Origin: Lachnospiraceae bacterium
GTDB taxonomy: Bacteria; Bacillota; Clostridia; Lachnospirales; Lachnospiraceae
NCBI GenBank assembly: GCA_016280395.1
Contig: JAEEGQ010000011.1
Location: 1 to 38,799, forward strand
DNA length: 38,799 nucleotides
Direction of reading: 5' to 3'
How positions within the stretch are numbered: position 1 is the first letter of the stretch; every line of letters begins with the position of its first letter. Below, in pieces: positions 24,819 through 33,117 of this stretch. The notes under the pieces were generated by a model, which was given only the letters and a program-made list of their open reading frames with translations, was not told the origin of the DNA and ran no database searches. A program made the translations under genes and the position numbers.

Positions 24819-26972
24819 TTACAGGAAGTTGAGCCTGAACTCTTCAACAAGCGAGATCACAAACTGGATCATGCGGCCTGTGAGCACGTAGCAGAGCAGG
24901 AGCACCAGCCACATGACAAGCATCAGGAATGCGGATACCAGCATCATCGCGATTGTTTTTCCGAAGGAGTAGGTGTTCAGTATCTTCATTGCGAAGAAGA
25001 ACATAAGTACCATACCTACCCATGCAAGCGTCGAGAAGACGCCGTACCAGTTTTTCTGGGTTTTCGAAAGTATATTTGAGATGAACATCAGCGGCAGGTT
25101 GATGACAATGAAAGGTGTCATCGAGATGGCGCTTGCAAATGTTATCTCTCTTACCTTACTTTCACCGCCCGAGATACTTGTTGCCATGAAGGAAGCAGGT
25201 ATCCACGAAACGGGAACGATAAGCAGTTTCACAAGTTCGAACATCGGGTTGATGTTCTCACGCTCAATGGAAGCAAGCGGGAAATGCACAACATACAGAT
25301 ATGCGATCTTTACAACAAAGGCCGTTGCAAAGATTATTATCGGAACAAGCCAGTTCAGACGGTCTCTGTTATGCTTTGCTCCTTCCATTGCATCGATCGG
25401 ATGGAACAGGGCGTAGAAGGAATACGAGATACCGGACAGTATGCTCATCTTCTTGCTCTTGTCCTCGATAAATCTCCAGTAGTTCTTCTTTCCGCGCTTG
25501 TGGAACCAGAAGATGAACAGGAGCACTGCAACTATTATCGCTACAGCAAGTGCGATTATCGGGAAGAAGTTGTCGCGGAGCACCTGGTATTTGTACTCAT
25601 CAAAGGCCATTGTGTAGGAATCACGGTCGTTTACGATCTTGGCTTCCTCCATTGCCTCTTTGAACCTGCCCTGCTTGTAATATGCCTTTGTGATACCGAC
25701 ATGGGCAAGCGAGTAGTTTTCGTCCGTGGCAAGTACTTTTTTCCAGAGTTCGTAGGATCTCTGATAATCGCCGTTATTGTATGCCGATGTTGCGGCATGA
25801 ACGTTCTTAATGAACTCGGTGGGCTCGAATACCTTTATGCAGGCATCCGTCTGGTCGAGGATGTATAGGCATCCTTTGCTGTCGACCGCTATCGAGGAGG
25901 GTCTTGAGAAGGTGCTCTGCTTTACGCCGGATCCGCCGAATGCAACAAGCATCCTGCCGTCCTGGTCGTACTGGTAAACATGACCCGTTATCTGCTCTAC
26001 AACGGTCACGATGCCGTTTGCGTCAACACAGATGTCGGTAAATACCGGCTCGATGTACTTGCCGTAATCATCGAAATACTCACCGAACCTGAAGCTCTGA
26101 CCTGCAACGACTGCCTTGAGCAGCTTGTTGTTGATGAAATCCTCGATGGGATTACGCATCTGGTTACCGACTGTCTTATATTTACGGAAGATGTTTGTTC
26201 CGATGGAGTTAAGCTTCTTTATCTCGCCCTCTTCACGCTCCATGCTGGTGGCATAGATCATGCCGTCCTTACCGTAATCGATGTTGATGTAGGAAGCTGC
26301 AAGCCTCTTGATATGGAGTGCTTTCTGCTGTTCCGATGCGAACATCCTGAAAAGCGCTTCGCCAAGGTCGTAACCTATGTTCGTCTGGCCGTAGAAACCG
26401 CGGAACTGGTTGTTTCCGTCGATGGCCATTATGTTTTCGCCCTTGACAACGTAGATGTAACCGGTCTTTGTTACGATAAGCTTCGTGGGTGTGAAGACAT
26501 CGCCGGTTCCGAGCTCGCTCTCGGGATTTAAGAATTCCTCAACAAATTTGCCCTCTTTGTCCATGTGGACGATCCTGTGGGCTTCGGTATCCGAAACGTA
26601 CATATCGCCATCATCATCAACGAAGATGCCCTGCGGACTCTTAAAGGCTTTGTCGGGTCCTTTGAACACCGCTACGGCGTTGTACTCGGAATCGAGCTTT
26701 ACTATCCTCTTGTTGCCCGTATCGACAATGTAGATATTGTCTTCGTTGTCGATAAAGAGGTCTGTGGGTTTGCTAAAGGTTATACCGGCAGTAAAACCGC
26801 GAAGGTTGTTGATCCTGTCCTTTATGACATAACATTCCGGAACGGGCTGACGGTAGTTGTTATCACCCGTAACATAGCTTTCGGACTGCGCAGCCTGTAC
26901 CGTCTGCGACCCGGTAACAAAGATCAGCAGCGCGGCAAGCAGCAATACAGTTATTTTCTTGATCTTTTTCAT
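24819..26972 (-). CDS. NHL beta-propeller / TPR / Yip1-domain membrane protein
   Basis: 717 residues in clear sections. A signal peptide (1-28) is followed by an NHL-type propeller (about 62-385) with repeats such as FSKPTDLFIDNEDNIYIVDT, KSPQGIFVDDDGDMYVSDT and FSRPSSIAVDSKGCLYILD. A TPR-like helical pair (385-455), a transmembrane helix (469-490), a basic cytoplasmic stretch and a C-terminal Yip1-type region with about five membrane helices (541-698) complete it. The propeller and TPR parts should lie outside the cell. It sits between the two permease pairs of the transport block, 17 bases after one permease stop and 30 before the DUF5696 start. GGAGGAG precedes the ATG. Function is not established; a scaffold or flux-sensing partner of the importer is plausible. 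Confidence 0.82.
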   Translation of the reverse strand: MKKIKKITVLLLAALLIFVTGSQTVQAAQSESYVTGDNNYRQPVPECYVIKDRINNLRGFTAGITFSKPTDLFIDNEDNIYIVDTGNKRIVKLDSEYNAVAVFKGPDKAFKSPQGIFVDDDGDMYVSDTEAHRIVHMDKEGKFVEEFLNPESELGTGDVFTPTKLIVTKTGYIYVVKGENIMAIDGNNQFRGFYGQTNIGYDLGEALFRMFASEQQKALHIKRLAASYINIDYGKDGMIYATSMEREEGEIKKLNSIGTNIFRKYKTVGNQMRNPIEDFINNKLLKAVVAGQSFRFGEYFDDYGKYIEPVFTDICVDANGIVTVVEQITGHVYQYDQDGRMLVAFGGSGVKQSTFSRPSSIAVDSKGCLYILDQTDACIKVFEPTEFIKNVHAATSAYNNGDYQRSYELWKKVLATDENYSLAHVGITKAYYKQGRFKEAMEEAKIVNDRDSYTMAFDEYKYQVLRDNFFPIIALAVAIIVAVLLFIFWFHKRGKKNYWRFIEDKSKKMSILSGISYSFYALFHPIDAMEGAKHNRDRLNWLVPIIIFATAFVVKIAYLYVVHFPLASIERENINPMFELVKLLIVPVSWIPASFMATSISGGESKVREITFASAISMTPFIVINLPLMFISNILSKTQKNWYGVFSTLAWVGMVLMFFFAMKILNTYSFGKTIAMMLVSAFLMLVMWLVLLLCYVLTGRMIQFVISLVEEFRLNFL

Positions 26973-26989
26973 CTCTCCTCCATGCTGCC

Positions 26990-27871
26990 TTAGCCTTTAA
27001 TACCGGAATACTGCATTGTTTCCATAACTTTGCCCTGCATTATCGTGAATATGATAACTGTCGGCGCTGTCATAAGCAATGTGGATGCGGCAACCGCTCC
27101 CGCACGTCCTATAGACATTCCGGCAGCACCGCCGCCGATGGTCTGGAGTGCAAGGGGAAGGGTCTTCATCGCCTGGCTGGTGATGTAGATAAGGGGCGAG
27201 AAGTAGTCGTTCCAGTTGCTTACAAAGGAGAACACGATAAGTGTTGACCAGGCCGGCGCAAGTGCGGGCATAACCATCTTTATGAAGATCTTGAGCTCTC
27301 CTGCACCGTCGATGCGGGCTGCTTCGATGAGCTCGTCAGGGTACTGCTGGATGAACTGCCGCATAAGGAAGCAGTTGTACGCTACCGCGATGTTCGGCAA
27401 TATCAGTGCCCAGTAAGTATTGATAAGTCCGAGCTTGTTTACGATCATGTAGCTCGGGATCTTTGTAACGTGTGCCGAGAACATGAGGGCTACAAGGATG
27501 AGGTCAAATACGAGCTTGCCTCCCTTGGGCTTAAACTTTACAAGTGAATATGCGGCAAGGGCGGATACGCAAACCGTAAGGAACACGATGCAGATCGTGA
27601 TGACGATACTGTTAAAGGCGTATCTTGTAAACGGCACAGTTGAACTTCCGAGCGTTATGACAAGGTCCGAGAAGTTCTTCATCGTAGGTCTTCTTACAAA
27701 GAACTGCGGCGGGTAAACAAACAGCTCATCAAGCGGTTTGAATGCCGTTACCACAACGTATACCAGCGGAAGCATCGTAAATGCGACAAGCGCCAGCATT
27801 ACAACATATAACAGGACTTTGGAGAACGTGATGTGCAGCCATTGTCCGTGGAACCATCTTATCTTTAACAT
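26990..27871 (-). CDS. ABC sugar permease, MalG type (importer associated with the large binding protein)
   Basis: A 293-residue inner-membrane permease with about six helices; the first spans about 15-37. The EAA loop reads IEAARIDGAGELKIFIKMVMP. A short N-terminus distinguishes it from the 337-residue MalG-type protein of the other pair, so the two sets are distinct paralogues and not a recent duplication. It follows its MalF-type partner by 12 bases. GGGGGT precedes the ATG. Like the other pair it lacks an ATPase gene nearby. Confidence 0.92.
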   Translation of the reverse strand: MLKIRWFHGQWLHITFSKVLLYVVMLALVAFTMLPLVYVVVTAFKPLDELFVYPPQFFVRRPTMKNFSDLVITLGSSTVPFTRYAFNSIVITICIVFLTVCVSALAAYSLVKFKPKGGKLVFDLILVALMFSAHVTKIPSYMIVNKLGLINTYWALILPNIAVAYNCFLMRQFIQQYPDELIEAARIDGAGELKIFIKMVMPALAPAWSTLIVFSFVSNWNDYFSPLIYITSQAMKTLPLALQTIGGGAAGMSIGRAGAVAASTLLMTAPTVIIFTIMQGKVMETMQYSGIKG

Positions 27872-27883
27872 TTCCGCACCCCC

Positions 27884-28831
27884 TTATTCGTCCCTTGACG
27901 ACAGCACTCTCATAACGATCCTGCCGAGGATGAAGGTTATGAGGAAAAGTACAACTGCAACTGCAGATGCATAACCCATCTGGAAGCGGATGAATGCATA
28001 GTCGTAAAGGTGAGCCACAATGGTGTGTGCAGCGTAGTTCGGAGAAGGCATACCGGCAACGGCTACCGCGATATCGAATACCGCGAAAGCACCGGTAATG
28101 GAGTTGATGGCACCAAACAGAAGCTGGGGCTTCATTGCGGGGAGGGTTATGTACCAGAGTTCCTGGAACTTGTTCTTAACACCGTCGATGGCGCCGGCTT
28201 CATACATAGAGCGGTCCACGTTCTGTAAGCCCGCAAGGAATACCAGGAAGCCGTTACCCATACTCATCCACAGCTGGATGAACATTACGACGAACATAAT
28301 GTACTTGGGGTCTGTATTCCAAAGGATAGGCTCATCAATGAATCCGTGGTTCAACAGGAAATCGTTGATGTAACCCAGACGGTCGCCGGAAAAAGCTACC
28401 ATCCAGACCGTTGACATTGCAACACCCGATGTGATCGAAGGTGCGTAGAATGCCAGTGCGAAGAACCTCTTAGCTTTCAGCTGGTTGATGACCCATGCCG
28501 CAAAGAATGAGAGCAGGTAGCCTGCCGGTCCGGTTATTATCGCAAATGTAAGGGTGTTCGATATCGCCGTGATGAAGACTTTGTCGTCAAGGAACAGCAG
28601 CTTGTAGTTGTTGAACCCGACAAAATGAGGTGTCTGCATCATGTTGTAGTCGGTAAAACTAAGGCCTATGGCCGTTATTACCGGAGCCACGATAAAGATC
28701 GTGAACAGGATAAGGAACGGAGCAAGAAAAACGTAACCTATCCAGTTTTTACGCCAAAAGCGCTTAAATTGCGCCATGCGGTCGCCGTTTTGCGCCGTAT
28801 TCGGTTTTTCTATTGCTTTAACGTTAGTCAT
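27884..28831 (-). CDS. ABC sugar permease, MalF type (importer associated with the large binding protein)
   Basis: A 315-residue permease with a first helix at about 34-55 and an EAA loop YEAGAIDGVKNKFQELWYI, in which the usual A-R before the DG is changed to G-A, a mild deviation. The ATG at 28831 overlaps the end of the 976-residue binding protein by eight bases, linking their translation. It forms the membrane core together with the MalG-type permease downstream. Substrate is inferred from the locus to be a pectin-derived oligosaccharide. Confidence 0.92.
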   Translation of the reverse strand: MTNVKAIEKPNTAQNGDRMAQFKRFWRKNWIGYVFLAPFLILFTIFIVAPVITAIGLSFTDYNMMQTPHFVGFNNYKLLFLDDKVFITAISNTLTFAIITGPAGYLLSFFAAWVINQLKAKRFFALAFYAPSITSGVAMSTVWMVAFSGDRLGYINDFLLNHGFIDEPILWNTDPKYIMFVVMFIQLWMSMGNGFLVFLAGLQNVDRSMYEAGAIDGVKNKFQELWYITLPAMKPQLLFGAINSITGAFAVFDIAVAVAGMPSPNYAAHTIVAHLYDYAFIRFQMGYASAVAVVLFLITFILGRIVMRVLSSRDE

Positions 28832-31754
28832 TTGAGATTACTCCGTATTCTTCCTGTTTCATCTTAAGTTCGCGGTTGATGTCCTTTACTGCCCTTTCAA
28901 GAGCTTCGCGGATGTCCATACCGCTTATTACAACGCTTGTCCATGCGTTTGTTAAGTGTCTTGTTGTCATGTAACCGCCAAGTACCACAGGTGTTTCTCT
29001 TGCCCATCTCCACTCTTCCTGAATGGCTGCAAGATCCTCGTCCTTCCAGGAAAGGCTTAAGAACGCTTCTTTGTTTGCAGTATTCCAGCGGCCTTCTGCG
29101 CCGATCATGGCCTCAACTTCCTTAGCGAAACGGGACTGAGTATCTTCTCTTGTCCACCACTTCAGGAACTCCCAGCTCTGCTTGGGCTTTGTGGACTGCT
29201 TCATGATGATGTCGCCCTGGCCCGTGATACCGCCTGCAGTCCTGTCGATCTGACCGTTTGCATCAATGTGTCCCGGCAGAGGGATGATGCCCCATTTTCC
29301 TGCAATCTCGGGAGCGGCAACCGAAAGCTGCATATACATATTAAAGTCGCCTACACCGATAGGCATGATACCCGAACGGAAGTACTGGTAGAAGTTTGCG
29401 GTCTCGGGAACACCATAGTTTGTAAAGAGCTCGGTGTATTCCTTGAAGGCCTGGTAAGCTTCGGGGGTGTCGAGTGCTGACTTAAGTCCGTTATCCTTGT
29501 AGAAAGCCCCGCCGTTCTGGAAGAGGAATTCCGTGAAGTCACGTCCGAAGTAGAACTGAAGTCCCTGCTGGTAAAGTGCGGGGAGTACGTAATCGTACAT
29601 ATCGGACCAGGTATTCGGAAGGTCTATGCCAAACTTCTCAAGGATGTCCTTTCTGTAGAAAAGAACGTTGAAGTTCATGGTCTCGGGAACCGCGAAAACG
29701 CCGCCCTGATATTCGTAAGGTGTAAGCACCGCCTCTACAAAGCGGCTCTTTACTTCGTCAAACCCTTCCATCTTTGAAAGGTCGTAAACCTGGTCACGGA
29801 TGGCAAATTCTACAGGTGATGTGGCATCTACACCAAGAGCTACATCCGGAGCTTTTCCGGATGTGATGGAAAGCATCAGCGCGTTAACGTTACCGGCTGC
29901 AAGCTGTGAACCGGGAAGCACGTTTACCTTGATCGCGATGCCGGTGTGAGGTGTGAAATCCTCATCTGCCATTTCCTTTATGATCTCGGCCCACTCTGTT
30001 CCTCTTGCGATCCAGACAGTGATGGTGTCCGTTACCACAACATCCTCGTCCAGCACGCCGCCGACATTATCGTAATCCTTCGAGAAGGATACAAGGAACT
30101 GCTTGATGGTTACCCAGAGCCTCTGGAAGAAGTTTGAGCTCTTGCTCTTCCATGTCTCGGAAGGGCTTCCCACATAGAAACTGTCGATAACAAGAGGTTC
30201 GCTCTGGAGTGACAGGTACCAGTCGGAAAGGTTTTTCTGGGACGTTGTGAGCTCGCCCATCTTTCTTGCTATACTGAAGGGATCCTTCAGCATCGTCGAT
30301 ATCTGGGCTTTGATGGTCAGGAAGTTGTTGGCGATAGCCGGTGTCTTTTCTGACATCCCTTTTATGTATTCATACTTGTTTTGCATGCTCTCCACAAGAA
30401 ACTCGAGTTTTTCCTTCAAACCCGGGATCTTTTCGAAGAACTTGTAATCATAGTTAGGGTCGGGACTGCTGCCTGCAAGGAGGTTGATGTCAAGGAGCAT
30501 ATCCGACAGGATCGTGATATCATCCTTGATCGAGGTAAGGATAACTCCCAGAGCTCCGAGCTTTACTGTCATTGTAAGGCGATGAACGCCTTTTGTAAGG
30601 TAGAACTCAAATGCCTTGCCGTCTTTATCGGAAAGGGTATTAAGTTTCCATTTCGGGTCAAAATCGAACTTATACTCCATCAGCTCGCTGAAGGGAACTT
30701 CTCCGTCGATGGCTATCTGCCTGAAGGTAGGAAGGCCGTCGTTCCACTGCTGTTTGGAATACATCCCGATCTTATAGAGACCGTCTTCCGGAACTTCAAA
30801 CTCCCATGTGATGCTCTGGTTGCCTTTTCTCCAGCGGTAGCCGCCCATTACGTTCAGCTTTCTGGAAGTATCGGACTTCGGTACCACGAAGGGGTCGCCG
30901 TCATTCTCACGTCTTAAGGTGGGATCGTTCTTTTCTATAGCTGTAAGTTCTGCCTGGAAATTAACTGTTTCAACGCTTGCAGCTTTATATCCTTTAGCGG
31001 CATACTCCGCAGCAACCTCGGCATAAGGCCTTATGTTCTTCGGCTCACATACCCTGATGCCGGAGATGTACATCTTGCCCTTTAAAGCAACAACCTTAAC
31101 GGTATGTCTGCCTGCTTCAAGATATACATTGAATTCTTCGGAAGTAATACCCGATGTATCGTTAAGACCCGCTGTTCTCCAGCCGTCTATAGCTATCTGC
31201 TTGGGTCTCGTCTCATCGCCTACGCTGTTTAAGATGGGCTCGCCTTCATCCTTATAGAAACGGTCGAACACGATATCGCCGGCTTCGGTGAAGGGATATT
31301 TGCCATCTACATAAAGTGCTCTCTTTGCTGTCTCGGAGGAAAGCTTATCAAGATAGTAATCAATTTCAATCCTGTAGAAGGCATTCTGGGAAACAGTTAT
31401 ATCGAACTCGATAAATTCCTTTTCAATATCAGAGCAGATCGCGGTCCTACCTTCAAACTCTTCGGTCTGAGCTTTACCCTTGATATCCTTGACGGAAGAC
31501 AGGTCTACATCGATGCTCTCTGTTGCATTTGCAGCATCCGCATGCTCTTTCTTCATGTCGGCGTAATCTACAACGCCTTCGCCGGCTCCGTATTTCCACT
31601 CAACGGGAATGCCTTCGAAACCGACGTATTTATCTTTGAGCTTTGCTCCGGTCTCGGCCAGGGCTGCTACAGGTGAAAAGACACCTGTTATAAGAAATAG
31701 GACAAGTAAAAGAGAAATTGTTTTCTTGATCTCTCTTCCGTTTCGGTTTCGCAT
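28824..31754 (-). CDS. Very large secreted solute-binding protein with N-terminal carbohydrate-binding-like domains
   Basis: 976 residues; ordinary sugar-binding proteins have 400-560. A signal peptide (1-34, ending PVAALA) has no lipobox Cys. Two beta-sandwich modules follow (about 95-237 and 262-410), each with an AIDG-type turn, an acidic strand and a GRHTVKV or GVHRLTM strand near the end, resembling CBM6/35-type folds. A helical region (412-560) leads to the binding-protein domain (575-976), recognisable by ITVWIARGTEWAEIIKEMA, APDVALG and a Trp-rich C-terminal lobe. The start at 31754 is set by GGAGGAG just upstream. It leads the transport block and faces the AraC gene at 31998. How it stays at the cell surface without a lipid anchor is unclear; an uncleaved signal or glycan or partner binding is possible. 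Confidence 0.85.
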   Translation of the reverse strand: MRNRNGREIKKTISLLLVLFLITGVFSPVAALAETGAKLKDKYVGFEGIPVEWKYGAGEGVVDYADMKKEHADAANATESIDVDLSSVKDIKGKAQTEEFEGRTAICSDIEKEFIEFDITVSQNAFYRIEIDYYLDKLSSETAKRALYVDGKYPFTEAGDIVFDRFYKDEGEPILNSVGDETRPKQIAIDGWRTAGLNDTSGITSEEFNVYLEAGRHTVKVVALKGKMYISGIRVCEPKNIRPYAEVAAEYAAKGYKAASVETVNFQAELTAIEKNDPTLRRENDGDPFVVPKSDTSRKLNVMGGYRWRKGNQSITWEFEVPEDGLYKIGMYSKQQWNDGLPTFRQIAIDGEVPFSELMEYKFDFDPKWKLNTLSDKDGKAFEFYLTKGVHRLTMTVKLGALGVILTSIKDDITILSDMLLDINLLAGSSPDPNYDYKFFEKIPGLKEKLEFLVESMQNKYEYIKGMSEKTPAIANNFLTIKAQISTMLKDPFSIARKMGELTTSQKNLSDWYLSLQSEPLVIDSFYVGSPSETWKSKSSNFFQRLWVTIKQFLVSFSKDYDNVGGVLDEDVVVTDTITVWIARGTEWAEIIKEMADEDFTPHTGIAIKVNVLPGSQLAAGNVNALMLSITSGKAPDVALGVDATSPVEFAIRDQVYDLSKMEGFDEVKSRFVEAVLTPYEYQGGVFAVPETMNFNVLFYRKDILEKFGIDLPNTWSDMYDYVLPALYQQGLQFYFGRDFTEFLFQNGGAFYKDNGLKSALDTPEAYQAFKEYTELFTNYGVPETANFYQYFRSGIMPIGVGDFNMYMQLSVAAPEIAGKWGIIPLPGHIDANGQIDRTAGGITGQGDIIMKQSTKPKQSWEFLKWWTREDTQSRFAKEVEAMIGAEGRWNTANKEAFLSLSWKDEDLAAIQEEWRWARETPVVLGGYMTTRHLTNAWTSVVISGMDIREALERAVKDINRELKMKQEEYGVISND

Positions 31755-31757
31755 GGT

Positions 31758-31764
31758 CTCCTCC
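31758..31764 (-). promoter_or_regulatory. Ribosome binding site fixing the start of the large binding protein
   Basis: Minus-strand GGAGGAG a few bases before the ATG at 31754 favours this start over a non-ATG codon seven residues upstream. The protein then begins MRNRNGREIKKT, a normal charged start for a signal peptide. Confidence 0.7.
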
Positions 31765-31775
31765 AATCGATACAC

Positions 31776-31997
31776 AACATATGTAAATCATTTTAGAAAA
31801 AACTGAAATATTTTTCTCGTTTTACGTATTCTACCCTACCCCATTTGTGTAATATGCACAATTCCTTTTTTTTGATTTTTGTGCTTAATTTTGAATTACA
31901 CCAATTCTCATTTTATTATCTTTGAATTTTTTATGTGTGAATTATTGATTTTAGTTTGATTTTATGATATTACTACAGTAAAAGAAAGGAGAACGTT
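31776..31997. promoter_or_regulatory. Divergent AT-rich control region with repeated GTGTAAT-like half-sites
   Basis: This gap separates the large binding-protein gene (minus) from the AraC gene (plus). It is strongly AT-rich and holds related half-sites: an inverted repeat TTGTG-TAATATG-CACAA (31845-31861), a GAATT-ACACC-AATTC inverted repeat (31893-31907), and TGTGTGAATTA (31934-31944). They share GTGTAAT or GTGTGAAT cores, as might be expected of AraC-family operators. A weak plus-strand promoter may be TTGATT (31945-31950) with TATTAC 17 bases on. For the minus strand I see only poor matches. AAGGAG serves the AraC start. Confidence 0.45.
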
Positions 31998-33116
31998 ATG
32001 GATACCCGTTATTTGTACAATTTTATAGATGACGCAAAAGAGGACTCTTTTTTTTCCATCGTTATTGAAGAAAAAATCGGATTTTCAAAAAAGAGAGAGC
32101 GTTCCGGACTTGAGGAACGATTAAAGGTCTGCAGAAATTTTCTTGAAGCTTCCTATGTGAATTATCATATTTTCGGAGAGCTTGACCAGATAATATGCTT
32201 TATCAATTACGACAGCTCCTCCTTCAGTGTCAGGGCGTTTGTGGGACAGTTCAAGCAGGTATTGTACAACCTCGATCCCGCAGACCATATCTGTGTTTTC
32301 TACTCCGAAGGCTTTACCGGTGCGGAGCCGCTTATCCTTGAAACACTTTTCATCCTTGAAAATACCGATTATGGCCTGGTGCTCGGGAAAAACCGCGCCA
32401 TTCCTTCAAGCTACCTGCACCTTTGTGAAGAAAGCAGACAGGTTCCGTCTTTTCCGAAGCCCGACCGTCTTGCAGAGCTCCTTCGTTCAAGGAATTTCGA
32501 CGAATACAAGGGAGCTCTTGCTTCGGCGGAATACCACTACACTGCCGCATACAACGAGGAAAATGCCCTGAATATCAGCATTCATAACGATATACTTTCG
32601 AGGATCCGCTCCTCGGTGACTCTCTTCTTTCTTGAGAACTCTTTTTCAACAGATATAACCTCAATGCTCCTGCCGGACCTTCTTGTGCGTTATAACGGCG
32701 GTCTCGGATTCATCCGCGAGGTGGCAAGGGCTCTTGACGAATACGTCTCCGACTTCACTCCCACTCCCGTTTCAAAAAAGAAGCAGCAGCATATAGAAGA
32801 TATGCTTGAATTCATAAACGGCAACATAAGTACCGTCTCCCTTTCCTCTCTTTCAGGGCATTTTGGCCTTACCGGCGAGTATATCTCAAGGCTTTTCAAG
32901 GAACAGTACGACATGAATTTTACCGACTATATAAAAAAGAAAAGATTCGAACTTGCAACAGGGATGCTGCGTTCGAATCCTGATCTCAGCGTTACCGAGC
33001 TCTGCAGACAGCTTGGCTACCAGAGCCGCTCATATTTTCAGAACATATTTAAAAAGGAATACGGCATCACACCCGATGCATACAAAAAGCAGTACCACAA
33101 GAGGACCTCGGATTGA
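31998..33116 (+). CDS. Soluble AraC-family transcriptional regulator
   Basis: A 372-residue regulator with no membrane segment. The N-terminal 260 residues are of a type I do not recognise: mixed alpha/beta with a predicted helical run around 200-260. The last 105 residues form an AraC domain with two helix-turn-helix units, SLSSLSGHFGLTGEYISRLF and LSVTELCRQLGYQSRSYFQN, ending GITPDAYKKQYH. In layout it resembles the output half of YesN-type response regulators but lacks a receiver domain. AAGGAG precedes the ATG. It is divergent from the transport block and probably controls it, perhaps through the half-sites in the shared gap. Its stop is one base from the stop of the converging DUF624 gene. 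Confidence 0.85.
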   Translation: MDTRYLYNFIDDAKEDSFFSIVIEEKIGFSKKRERSGLEERLKVCRNFLEASYVNYHIFGELDQIICFINYDSSSFSVRAFVGQFKQVLYNLDPADHICVFYSEGFTGAEPLILETLFILENTDYGLVLGKNRAIPSSYLHLCEESRQVPSFPKPDRLAELLRSRNFDEYKGALASAEYHYTAAYNEENALNISIHNDILSRIRSSVTLFFLENSFSTDITSMLLPDLLVRYNGGLGFIREVARALDEYVSDFTPTPVSKKKQQHIEDMLEFINGNISTVSLSSLSGHFGLTGEYISRLFKEQYDMNFTDYIKKKRFELATGMLRSNPDLSVTELCRQLGYQSRSYFQNIFKKEYGITPDAYKKQYHKRTSD

Positions 33117-33117
33117 T

